The notes under the pieces were generated by a model, which worked only from the letters and a program-made list of their open reading frames with translations, ran no database searches and was not told where the DNA came from. 64,000 bases of DNA, taken from NCBI RefSeq assembly GCF_000716545.1, contig NZ_JNWZ01000006.1:1-64000 (forward strand), given 5' to 3'. Each line of letters opens with the position of its first letter. Positions within the stretch are counted from its first letter, which is position 1. Both the position numbers and the translations under genes were made by a program. Positions 44,412-51,891 of the stretch are shown here, one piece after another. This DNA is from Kitasatospora phosalacinea. GTDB lineage: Bacteria > Actinomycetota > Actinomycetes > Streptomycetales > Streptomycetaceae.

Positions 44412-44462
44412 GACGTCGGGCCCCGGCGCGTCGGAGCCCGACGCACCGGGGCCCTTGACGTC
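44412..44462. terminator. hairpin between convergent marR and ogt genes
   Basis: A long imperfect stem: GACGTC outermost, GGGCCCCGG and GCGTCGG inside, paired with CCGACGC, CCGGGGCCC and GACGTC. It lies between stop codons at 44402 and 44470 and can serve both strands. Confidence 0.7.
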
Positions 44463-44469
44463 ACGGATC

Positions 44470-44994
44470 TCAGAACAGCCGGCCGCCGCTCTCGTGCGCC
44501 AGCAGCCAGCGCTTGGCGTCGATGCCGGCGGCGAAGCCGGTGAGGCTGCCGTTGGCGCCCATCACCCGGTGGCAGGGGCGGACGATCAGCAGCGGGTTGG
44601 CGCCGACCGCGCCGCCGACGGCGCGCACCGCGTTCGGCGGCTGGCCCGCGGCGTCGGCGAGTTGGCCGTAGGTGAGGGTGGTGCCGTACGGGATGTCGTC
44701 GAGGGCGCCCCAGACCTGCTGCCGGAAGGGCGTGCCGACGGGGGCGAGCGGCAGGTCGAAGGTGGTGCGCTCGCCCGCGAAGTACGCGGTGAGCTGTTCG
44801 ACGGCGGGGGCGAGGGCGTCGGCGTCGGGGCGCCAGTGGGCGGCGGGTTCGGCGAGCGCGCCCTTCTGGCCGGGGGCGGTGACGGCGCTCAGCGCGAAGG
44901 CGCCGGCGAAGTCGACGGCGCCGCTGAGCAGCAGGGTGCCGAGCGGGCTGTCCATGGTGGTGAACACGGTGGTGGCCGGTGCGGTGGCGGTCAT
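44470..44994 (-). CDS. ogt: methylated-DNA--[protein]-cysteine S-methyltransferase
   Basis: A 174-aa suicide DNA repair protein that takes the methyl group from O6-methylguanine. The active-site motif PCHRV has its Cys at residue 141, followed by MGANGSLTGFAAGIDAKRWLL. Upstream, IPYGTTLTYGQLADAAGQPP and VRAVGGAVGANPLLIV make the helix-turn-helix and Asn hinge. Its ATG overlaps the Ada-AlkA stop codon by 4 bases, so both are expressed together as an alkylation repair operon. Confidence 0.95.
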   Translation of the reverse strand: MTATAPATTVFTTMDSPLGTLLLSGAVDFAGAFALSAVTAPGQKGALAEPAAHWRPDADALAPAVEQLTAYFAGERTTFDLPLAPVGTPFRQQVWGALDDIPYGTTLTYGQLADAAGQPPNAVRAVGGAVGANPLLIVRPCHRVMGANGSLTGFAAGIDAKRWLLAHESGGRLF

Positions 44995-46523
44995 GGCTGG
45001 TCCTTGGGTGCGGTGCGGGTCTTGGTGGCACCGTGGTGGGCGGCGGCGGCCGACCACAGGTGGTGCAGGGCGTAGGAGCGCCAGGGCGCCCAGCGGGCGG
45101 AGCGTTCGGCGGCGGCGCGCGGGTCGCCCGCCTCGCCGAGGGCGCGCAGGCCGTCGCGGACGCCGATGTCGGTGGGGAGGAACACGTCCGGGTCGGCCAG
45201 GGCGCGCATCCGCAGGTAGCCGACCGTCCACGGGCCGATGCCGGGGAGGACGAGCAGTGCGGCGGCGGCCTGTTCGCGGTCCACGCCGGGGTCGAGCCGG
45301 ACGGTGCCGTCGGCGAGCGCCGCGCACAGGCCGAGCAGGGCGCGGCGGCGGGCCTGCGGCATGGCCAGGTGTTCGGGGTCGGCGGCGGCCAGCGCGGCGG
45401 CGGTGGGGAACAGCAGGCGCAGTCCGCCGTCGGCGGCGGGCAGCGCGGCGCCGTAGCGTTCGGCGAGCCGGCCGGCCAGGGTGCGGGCGGCGGCCACGGT
45501 GACCTGCTGGCCGAGCACGGCGCGGACGGCGAGTTCGTGCGGGTCGACGTGGCCGGGCGAGCGCAGCCCGGGCCGGGCGGCGACGAGCGGGGCCAGCAGC
45601 GGGTCCTCGGCGAGGCGGGCGTCCACCGCGTCCGGGTCGGCGTCCAGGTCGAACAGGGCGCGCAGCCGGTGCACGGCGGTGGTCAGGTCGCGCAGGTCGG
45701 TGAGGGTCAGCCGGCAGTCCAGCCAGCCCCGGTCCGGGCGGTCGCCGGGAGCGAGCCCGTCGACCTCGGCCAGGCCGTGCCCGTACGGGAGGGCCAGCGT
45801 GCGCCGGTAGGTGCGGGTGCCGGGGCGCCGGCCGGGGACGACCTCCTCGACGCCGGGGACGGCCCGCAGGGCGAGGAAGTCGAGCAGGTGGCCGGTGTCG
45901 ACGGCGCCCCGGTAGGCCAGCCGCAGGCCGAGCGTGCCGCCGGCGGCGGGGTCGCGGCGGTGGCCGCCGTGCTCGGTGCGCAGCGCGGACGGGGTGCGGT
46001 CGTACACCTCGCGGATGGTGTCGTTGAACTGCCGCACGGAGGCGAAGCCGGCCGCGAACGCCACGTCGGTGACCGGGAGTTCGGTGGTCTGCAGGAGCAG
46101 CCGGGCGGTCTGGGCGCGCTGCGCGCGGGCCAGGGCGAGCGGGCCGGCGCCGAGTTCGGCGGTCAGCTGCCGCTGGAGCTGCCGGGAGCTGTAGCCGAGG
46201 CGGGAGGCCAGCCCGGCGACGCCCTCCCGGTCGACCACGCCGTCGCCGATCAGCCGCATCGCGCGGCCGACCAGGTCGGCCCGGTGGTTCCACTCGGGCG
46301 AGCCGGGCACGGAGTCCGGCCGGCAGCGCCGGCAGGCCCGGTAGCCGGCGCCCTGGGCGGCGGCCGCGGTGGGGTAGAAGGTGCAGTTGGTGCGCTTGGG
46401 GGTGGTGGCCGGGCAGCTCGGACGGCAGTAGATGCCGGTGGTCCGCACCGCCGTGAAGAACACCCCGTCGAAGCGGGCGTCCCGGCTGTCCACGGCCCGG
46501 TATCTGGTCTCGTCGTCGATCAC
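44991..46523 (-). CDS. Ada-AlkA fusion: methyl-sensing regulator and 3-methyladenine DNA glycosylase
   Basis: A 510-aa fusion. Residues 1-85 are the Ada N-terminal zinc domain with ligands Cys33, Cys37, Cys64 and Cys67 (CRPSC and CRRC), Cys33 being the methyl acceptor for phosphotriesters. An AraC-type HTH follows (about 95-190, GLASRLGYSSRQLQRQLTAE, FAAGFASVRQFNDTIREVY). Residues about 205-495 are AlkA: HELAVRAVLGQQVTVAAART, then the HhH LPGIGPWTVGYLRMRAL and the catalytic Asp in LPTDIGV. The GTG at 46523 aligns with the start of Ada proteins; an ATG at 46574 is possible. Methylated Ada would activate this operon. Confidence 0.93.
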   Translation of the reverse strand: MIDDETRYRAVDSRDARFDGVFFTAVRTTGIYCRPSCPATTPKRTNCTFYPTAAAAQGAGYRACRRCRPDSVPGSPEWNHRADLVGRAMRLIGDGVVDREGVAGLASRLGYSSRQLQRQLTAELGAGPLALARAQRAQTARLLLQTTELPVTDVAFAAGFASVRQFNDTIREVYDRTPSALRTEHGGHRRDPAAGGTLGLRLAYRGAVDTGHLLDFLALRAVPGVEEVVPGRRPGTRTYRRTLALPYGHGLAEVDGLAPGDRPDRGWLDCRLTLTDLRDLTTAVHRLRALFDLDADPDAVDARLAEDPLLAPLVAARPGLRSPGHVDPHELAVRAVLGQQVTVAAARTLAGRLAERYGAALPAADGGLRLLFPTAAALAAADPEHLAMPQARRRALLGLCAALADGTVRLDPGVDREQAAAALLVLPGIGPWTVGYLRMRALADPDVFLPTDIGVRDGLRALGEAGDPRAAAERSARWAPWRSYALHHLWSAAAAHHGATKTRTAPKDQP

Positions 46524-46724
46524 GCCTTCCAGTCTGCGTGATCCCCGGGACACCGACTGGCGGGAATCGGACATCGCCGTGACGGGCGGCCGCGCGCGCC
46601 GGACCGGCCCCTCCCCCGTCGCGACGGATCCCACCGAATCGGATCCCGGGATTCCTCTGGTGGCGGCATTCCGCCGTGGATGGCGTGCGAACACGATTCA
46701 CCGCGTCGACGAACTGGAGTGCGC

Positions 46725-46802
46725 ATGAACAAGAACTCCGTACGCCCGGACACGTCCGCCGAGTGCGGCACCTGGTTCCCCTTCGGGTGGTTCCCCTTCT
46801 GA
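46725..46802 (+). CDS. isolated 25-aa aromatic/proline-rich peptide gene (WFPFGWFPF ending)
   Basis: Too short for standard gene finding but well formed: ATG at 46725 with GGAG 5 bases upstream (CTGGAGTGCGC), 25 codons, TGA at 46800-46802, and a strong hairpin 23 bases later. The peptide has a polar first half with one Cys (SAECGTW) and ends in WFPFGWFPF, a doubled WFPF unit. All third positions obey the organism's GC bias in the first half. It is divergent from the Ada-AlkA gene (200-bp gap) and convergent with rsgA, so no downstream gene shares its message and it is not an attenuation leader. It may be a modified-peptide precursor, signal or membrane-active peptide. Nothing known to me matches. 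Confidence 0.6.
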   Translation: MNKNSVRPDTSAECGTWFPFGWFPF

Positions 46803-46824
46803 CCGCCGCTCCCCCTGTACCGGA

Positions 46825-46869
46825 ACGGCCCGTGTCCGACCGCCCCCCGCGGGGCCGGGCACGGGCCGT
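46825..46869. terminator. terminator after the 25-aa peptide gene
   Basis: ACGGCCCGTG / CACGGGCCGT, perfect 10-bp outer stem, with an inner GCCCC-CCGC-GGGGC stem. It follows the peptide stop by 22 bases and faces the end of rsgA. Confidence 0.7.
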
Positions 46870-46895
46870 CGGTGCGCCCGGGAGGCCGCGGGGCG

Positions 46896-48017
46896 TCAGG
46901 GCTTGGGGTACGAGCGGGCCGCCTTGGTGAGGTTCTTGCGGTGGCGGGCGCGTTCGGCGCGCAGGCGGGCGTCGGTGCGGGCAGCGATCCAGTCGTTCTC
47001 GCGCTGGAGCTTGAGGTAGCTCTCCCAGCGGCGCTCGGGCAGGGTGCCGTCGGCGAGGGCGGCGCGCACGGCGCAGCGCGGTTCGGTGCGGTGGGAGCAG
47101 TCGGCGTACCGGCAGTCGGCGGCGACGGCGCTGATGTCGGCGAAGGCCTGGTCGATGCCCTCGCCGCCGAACAGGCCGACGCCGCGCAGGCCGGGGGTGT
47201 CGATGACGGCGCCGCCGCCGGGCAGCGGGACGAGCTCGCGGACGGTGGTGGTGTGGCGGCCCTTCTCGTCGGTGGAGCGGACCTGTTGGACCGTCATGGC
47301 GGCCGTCCCGGTGAGCGCGTTGGCGAGGGTGGACTTGCCGGCGCCGGACTGGCCGATCAGGGCGCAGGAGCCGGTGGCCCGGGCGCGCAGCTCGTCCATC
47401 CCCTCACCGGTCTCGGCGCTGACCTTCAGGACGGTGACACCGGGTGCGATCGACTCCACGTCCGCCCGGACGAAGTCGCCGTCGTGGACCAGGTCGGACT
47501 TGGTCAGGACGATCAGCGGTTCGGCCCCGGACTCCCAGGCGAGGGCGAGCAGGCGCTCGATCCGGCCGGGATCGGGTTCCGCGGCGAGCGAGACGGCGAT
47601 CAGTACGGTGTCGACGTTGGCGGCCAGGACCTGGCCCTCGGAGCGCTTGTGGGCGCCCTTGCGGATGATCGCGGTGGTGCGGGGCAGCACCGCCGCGAGG
47701 GCGGGTGCGGGCCGGGCGGCGGGGTCGTAGGCGACCCAGTCCCCGGTGCACGGGTTGTGCGCGGTGTCGGCGGTCATGACCGGGCGGGTGGCGGCGCGCC
47801 GGACGGCGGCCCGCCCGGTCTCCGGGTCGACGAGCAGCACCTCGCAACTGCCGCGGTCCATCCGGACGATCCGCCCGGGGATCAGACCGGCCTCGGCGTG
47901 GTGGGTGAACTCGGCGGCCCGCCCGTCCGTCCAGCCGAGCCCGGCGAGGGGATGGGCGGGAGCGGGGGCGGACGTGCCGGGGGCGGACGTGCTGGTGGGG
48001 TCGTGCACGGTGATCAA
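46896..48017 (-). CDS. rsgA: ribosome small subunit-dependent GTPase RsgA
   Basis: A 373-aa circularly permuted GTPase that checks maturation of the 30S subunit. An N-terminal OB fold (GRIVRMDRGSCEVLLVDPET) is followed by the permuted motifs: G4 VLTKSDLV, then G1 IGQSGAGKSTLANALTG, and G3 DTPGLRGVGLFGGEG. The C-terminal zinc finger is CRYADCSHRTEPRCAV. TTG start at 48017 follows GAAGGG; a GTG three codons later is less likely. A short ORF with an excellent ribosome site lies just upstream (48060-48167). Confidence 0.93.
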   Translation of the reverse strand: MITVHDPTSTSAPGTSAPAPAHPLAGLGWTDGRAAEFTHHAEAGLIPGRIVRMDRGSCEVLLVDPETGRAAVRRAATRPVMTADTAHNPCTGDWVAYDPAARPAPALAAVLPRTTAIIRKGAHKRSEGQVLAANVDTVLIAVSLAAEPDPGRIERLLALAWESGAEPLIVLTKSDLVHDGDFVRADVESIAPGVTVLKVSAETGEGMDELRARATGSCALIGQSGAGKSTLANALTGTAAMTVQQVRSTDEKGRHTTTVRELVPLPGGGAVIDTPGLRGVGLFGGEGIDQAFADISAVAADCRYADCSHRTEPRCAVRAALADGTLPERRWESYLKLQRENDWIAARTDARLRAERARHRKNLTKAARSYPKP

Positions 48018-48059
48018 CGGGGACCCTTCGAGGGAACGGGCGGCCCCGGCCGGACGGCG

Positions 48060-48167
48060 TCAGCGCGTGGGCGACACCGGAAGTCGGCGGACCGGGAGCC
48101 AGGGGGTGGTGGACTCGGTGGACTGCTGAACAGCACAGGGGGAAACACCTGCGTGAACGGAACTCAC
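48060..48167 (-). CDS. 35-aa upstream ORF of rsgA, possible leader peptide
   Basis: GTG at 48167 is preceded by AAGGAGGTG with 7 bases spacing, the best Shine-Dalgarno in the region and far better than that of rsgA. The peptide is Ser/Val/Pro-rich with one Cys (HAGVSPCAVQQS) and ends in Arg/Pro (PVRRLPVSPTR). Its stop is 42 bases before the rsgA start. Strong initiation and position argue for a regulatory uORF. The codons are less GC-biased at third positions (GTT, TGT, TCC, CAG) than neighbours. Confidence 0.5.
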   Translation of the reverse strand: MSSVHAGVSPCAVQQSTESTTPWLPVRRLPVSPTR

Positions 48168-48337
48168 GGCCCTCACCTCCTTCCTCTCCGGACGCGCCTC
48201 GCGCACCCCGCCCGGGGTGCCCTCGATCGGCGGACGCCACGCTAGTGGCCGCCCGCCGCCCGCGCCACCGAATTTCCGGCCACTCCTCGGGGCCCGCCCA
48301 CCAGGGCGGTCACCCACCACCGGTCACCGCCCCTGGC

Positions 48338-49561
48338 TCACCGGCCCGGGCGGCGGCGCCGCTCGGCGCCGATCCGGCTGGTGATCCGGCGCCGGACGTC
48401 GCGGGGCGGCAGGAAGCCGGCCCAGCGCTCGGGGTACTCGCTGGGGGCGGGCCGGTCGTCGTCCTCGTCGAAGAGGTCCTCGTCGTGGCCGTCCGCGAGG
48501 CCGAACTGGCGGGCGCGTTCGGCGCGTTCGACGGCGCGGCGGGCGGCCGCCTCGCGGCCGCGCTGGACGGCGGCGTCCTCGGCGATGCGCTCGTTCTCGG
48601 CGCGCGCGTCGGCGGTCTCGACGGTGGGCCAGCGGCGGTCTATGGCGGCGTTCATGGCGGCGCCGATGAGCACCGCCAGCGCCACCACGAAGATCCACAG
48701 CAGCACGGCGACGGGCGCGGCGAGCGAGCCGTACACGGAGTGGCCCTCGACCGAGCTGACCAGGTAGAGCCGCAGGGCGACGCTGCAGACCACCAGGACC
48801 AGCAGGGCGACCAGCGCGCCGGGGATGTCCTCGCGCCAGGGCGTGGAGACCGGGACGGCCACGTGGTAGAGGGTGGTGAGGGAGACGACCAGCAGGATGA
48901 TCGCGGCCGGCCAGTACAGGGCGGTGATCACCCCGGCCCAGCTCTGGAAGGTGCCGATCAGCAGTCCCGGCCCGGCGACCAGCAGCGGCAGCACCAGGGA
49001 GCCGATGACCAGGGCGCCGAGGTAGAGGCCGAGCGACATCAGCCGGGTCTTGACCAGGCCGCGCTTGCCGTCGAGGCCGTACATGACGGTGATGGTGTCG
49101 ATGAAGATGTACAGCGCCCGGGATCCGGACCAGAGCGAGAGCAGGAAGCCGATCGAGATCAGGTCGGGCCTGGCGCTGTCGAAGACGTCCTGCAGCAGGG
49201 GATGGACGATCTCGTCGATGGAGCTCTGTGAGAGCACCGTCCCAGCTGCTGAGACGATGTCGTTCTTGAGCTTGTCGATCGTCCCGGCGCCGAGGATGTC
49301 GTCGAGGTAGCCGAGGGTGCCGGCCAGGCAGAGCAGCAGCGGCGGGATGGACAGCAGCGTGAAGAAGGCCGCCTCGGCGGCGAGTCCGGTGACCCGGTAC
49401 TCGACGCAGGTGTTGGTGGTGTCCTTCACCAGCGCCCAGGCGGTGCCGTACCAGGTGGTTCGCTTGGCGGCGCGGCGCCGTCCGCCGCGGCGGCGGGAGG
49501 CCCGGTCGCCGGCCGGCCCGGGTCCTTGGGCCGGATGGGGGGTACTGCCTGCTCCTTGCAC
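48338..49561 (-). CDS. YihY/BrkB-family inner membrane protein
   Basis: A 407-aa protein with six helices of the YihY/BrkB family: ECRV-like start EYRVTGLAAEAAFFTLLSIP, LWSGSRALYIFIDTITVMYG, LYHVAVPVSTPWREDIPGAL and GSLAAPVAVLLWIFVVALAV, followed by a charged cytoplasmic tail rich in Arg, Glu and Ala (about 310-407). The GTG at 49561 lies 6 bases after TACCGT, a good -10 for a leaderless message; a GTG at 49603 would add 14 residues. The older name tRNA-processing RNase BN is wrong for the family; the real function is unknown. Confidence 0.87.
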   Translation of the reverse strand: MQGAGSTPHPAQGPGPAGDRASRRRGGRRRAAKRTTWYGTAWALVKDTTNTCVEYRVTGLAAEAAFFTLLSIPPLLLCLAGTLGYLDDILGAGTIDKLKNDIVSAAGTVLSQSSIDEIVHPLLQDVFDSARPDLISIGFLLSLWSGSRALYIFIDTITVMYGLDGKRGLVKTRLMSLGLYLGALVIGSLVLPLLVAGPGLLIGTFQSWAGVITALYWPAAIILLVVSLTTLYHVAVPVSTPWREDIPGALVALLVLVVCSVALRLYLVSSVEGHSVYGSLAAPVAVLLWIFVVALAVLIGAAMNAAIDRRWPTVETADARAENERIAEDAAVQRGREAAARRAVERAERARQFGLADGHDEDLFDEDDDRPAPSEYPERWAGFLPPRDVRRRITSRIGAERRRRPGR

Positions 49562-49684
49562 GCCCCTACGGTATCGGCCCGGGTCGGACGACCCGCGCGC
49601 CACCGCCCCGCACCGGCGTCCGGTCGGGCCCCGAACAGCGCCGCACCGGGCTTCGTCCCAACATTCGGAACGTTCTGGTCCAGG

Positions 49685-49741
49685 ATGCGGACGTTAGTGG
49701 ACCGCGAGTCGCTCGCCGTGCGAATCTCTTGCCATGTCTAG
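49685..49741 (+). CDS. 18-aa short ORF with a TTA codon overlapping the sulfur-operon leader peptide
   Basis: ATG at 49685 after CCAGG, 18 codons, TAG at 49739-49741. Residue 4 is Leu coded by TTA, the rare bldA codon of Streptomyces, and the peptide ends ISCHV with a Cys two codons before the stop. It overlaps the next leader ORF by 8 bases. It may be a second regulatory ORF or chance. Confidence 0.3.
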   Translation: MRTLVDRESLAVRISCHV

Positions 49742-49817
49742 CGCCGGAACCACCCTAGTTGGCCGACTCCACGTCGACCTCCTTCGCGTGTCCAGCGCCA
49801 TCTGTCCGGTGACCTGA
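49734..49817 (+). CDS. 27-aa Cys-containing putative leader peptide of the sulfur operon
   Basis: ATG at 49734 to TGA at 49815-49817. The peptide contains HVDLLRVSSAICP near its end, the hallmark of the actinobacterial putative leader peptides found before sulfur genes as I recall from genome annotations. A single Cys codon three codons before the stop fits a cysteine-responsive stalling or attenuation mechanism. There is no ribosome site, but GAATCT lies at the -12 to -7 position, so translation may be leaderless. The next gene, sulfite reductase, starts 180 bases later. Confidence 0.75.
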   Translation: MSSAGTTLVGRLHVDLLRVSSAICPVT

Positions 49818-49996
49818 GCCCTCCGTACGCCGCACCGCACGGCGCCATCCCCGCCGTCGCGGATGTGCGCAAGACCTCGCCCGGCCCAGCGTCACCCCCT
49901 CCCTCCGCCTGCGCGGGACACCGCAGGTGGGAGCGGGGCGCGTCCGGGGACCGCCAGCACCCTCGCACCTGCCAAGCCGCTCAAAGGACTGACACC

Positions 49997-51718
49997 ATGG
50001 CCCGCACTCCCGAAACGGTCGAGCCTCAGGACGGCGCCGCCCCGGCGGCCCGCCCCGCCGCCCGCAAGGTGACCCGCCACCGCGGCGAGGGTCAGTGGGG
50101 CATGGGGCACTTCACCCCCCTCAACGGCAACGAGCAGTTCAAGAAGGACGACGACGGTCTCAACGTGCGGACACGCATTGAGACGATCTACGCGCACCGG
50201 GGCTTCGACTCGATCGACCCGAACGACCTGCGCGGCCGGATGCGCTGGTGGGGCCTGTACACCCAGCGCAAGCAGGGCATCGAGGGCGGCAAGACCGCCG
50301 TCCTGGAGCCGCACGAGCTCGAGGACGAGTTCTTCATGATGCGGGTGCGCGTCGACGGCGGCCAGTTGACGGTGGCCCAGCTGAAGGCGGTCGGCGAGGT
50401 CTCCGAGCAGTACGCCCGCGGCACCGCCGACCTGACGGACCGGCAGAACGTCCAGTACCACTGGGTGCGGATCGAGGACGTCCCGGCGATCTGGCAGAAG
50501 CTGGAGGCCGTCGGCCTGTCCACCACCGAGGCGTGCGGCGACTGCCCGCGCGTGGTGATCGGCTCCCCCGTCGCGGGCATCGCCGAGGACGAGATCATCG
50601 ACGGCAGCTGGGCGATCGACGAGATCCACCGCCGCTACATCGGCAACAAGGAATTCTCCAACCTGCCGCGCAAGTTCAAGACCGCGATCTCCGGCTCCCC
50701 GCTGCTGGACGTGGTGCACGAGATCAACGACGTCGCCTTCGTCGGCGTGGTCCACCCCGAGCACGGCCCGGGCTTCGACCTGTGGGTCGGCGGCGGCCTG
50801 TCCACCAACCCGAAGCTGGGCGTCCGGCTCGGCGCCTGGGTCCCGCTGGAGGACGTCCCGGACGTCTGGGCGGGCGTGGTCGGCATCTTCCGCGACTACG
50901 GCTACCGCCGCCTGCGCAACCGCGCCCGGTTGAAGTTCCTGGTCGCCGACTGGGGCCCGGAGAAGTTCCGCCAGGTCCTCCAGGACGAGTACCTGAAGCG
51001 CGAACTCGCCGACGGCCCCGGCCCGCAGGAGCCCAGCGACCGCTGGCGCGACCACGTCGGCGTGCACCGGCAGAAGGACGGCAACTACTACGTCGGCTTC
51101 GCGCCGCGGGTCGGCCGCGCCAGCGGCAAGCTGCTCTCGCAGATCGCCGACCTGGCCGCCGAGCACGGCTCGGACCGCCTCGCCACCACCGTCGAGCAGA
51201 AGATGATCGTGCTCGACGTCGCCGAGGACAAGGTGGAGTCCCTGGTGGCCGGCCTGGAGGCGCTGGACCTGCGGGTCGCGCCCACCCCGTTCCGCCGCGG
51301 CACGATGGCCTGCACCGGCATCGAGTACTGCAAGCTGGCGATCGTCGACACCAAGGAGCGCGGCCGCACCCTGATCGACGAACTGGAGCGCCGCCTCCCG
51401 GAGTTCGACGAGCCGCTGAGCATCAACATCAACGGCTGCCCGAACGCCTGCGCCCGCATCCAGACCGCCGACATCGGCCTCAAGGGCCAGCTGGTCACCG
51501 ACGCGAACGGCGAGCAGGTCGAGGGCTTCCAGGTGCACCTGGGCGGCGCCCTGGGCCTGGACGCCGGCTTCGGCCGCAAGATCCGCGGCCTGAAGGTCAC
51601 CAGCGCCGAACTGCCCGACTACGTCGAGCGCCTGCTGACGCGCTACCAGGCCGACCGCCAGGACGGCGAGCGGTTCGCCCAGTGGACGGTCCGGGCCACC
51701 GAGGAGCAGCTGTCGTGA
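49997..51718 (+). CDS. ferredoxin-dependent sulfite reductase (nitrite/sulfite reductase family)
   Basis: A 573-aa siroheme/[4Fe-4S] enzyme reducing sulfite to sulfide with six electrons. The cluster ligands are Cys439 and Cys445 (CTGIEYC) and Cys481 and Cys485 (CPNAC). Two homologous halves are visible; the first has TDRQNVQYHWVRIEDVPAIW and ACGDCPRVVIGSP. Members of this family split into nitrite and sulfite reductases; the operon of sulfate assimilation genes and the siroheme chelatase identify sulfite as substrate. ATG at 49997 with AAAGGA upstream. Confidence 0.95.
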   Translation: MARTPETVEPQDGAAPAARPAARKVTRHRGEGQWGMGHFTPLNGNEQFKKDDDGLNVRTRIETIYAHRGFDSIDPNDLRGRMRWWGLYTQRKQGIEGGKTAVLEPHELEDEFFMMRVRVDGGQLTVAQLKAVGEVSEQYARGTADLTDRQNVQYHWVRIEDVPAIWQKLEAVGLSTTEACGDCPRVVIGSPVAGIAEDEIIDGSWAIDEIHRRYIGNKEFSNLPRKFKTAISGSPLLDVVHEINDVAFVGVVHPEHGPGFDLWVGGGLSTNPKLGVRLGAWVPLEDVPDVWAGVVGIFRDYGYRRLRNRARLKFLVADWGPEKFRQVLQDEYLKRELADGPGPQEPSDRWRDHVGVHRQKDGNYYVGFAPRVGRASGKLLSQIADLAAEHGSDRLATTVEQKMIVLDVAEDKVESLVAGLEALDLRVAPTPFRRGTMACTGIEYCKLAIVDTKERGRTLIDELERRLPEFDEPLSININGCPNACARIQTADIGLKGQLVTDANGEQVEGFQVHLGGALGLDAGFGRKIRGLKVTSAELPDYVERLLTRYQADRQDGERFAQWTVRATEEQLS

Positions 51719-51891
51719 GCGAGCGCGCCGCGCCCTTCTACTGCCCGTACTGCGGGGACGAGGACCTGCGCCCGTCCGAGGGCGGCCACGGCGCGTGGGA
51801 ATGCCGGGCGTGCCGCCGGGGCTTCCAGTTGAAGTTCCTCGGACTGCTGTCGACGAACCACGGGGGTAACGGACATGACGACCGCGACTGA
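51715..51891 (+). CDS. small zinc-ribbon protein of the sulfite reductase operon
   Basis: A 58-aa protein whose GTG overlaps the stop of the reductase (GTGA). It has two Cys pairs, FYCPYCGDEDLRP and WECRACRRGF, spaced as a zinc ribbon or rubredoxin-like knuckle, and a basic linker to LKFLGLL. Its end overlaps the start of cysH by 17 bases. Short proteins like this occur in the same place in other actinomycetes as I recall; a role in electron transfer or enzyme assembly is a guess. Confidence 0.85.
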   Translation: MSERAAPFYCPYCGDEDLRPSEGGHGAWECRACRRGFQLKFLGLLSTNHGGNGHDDRD

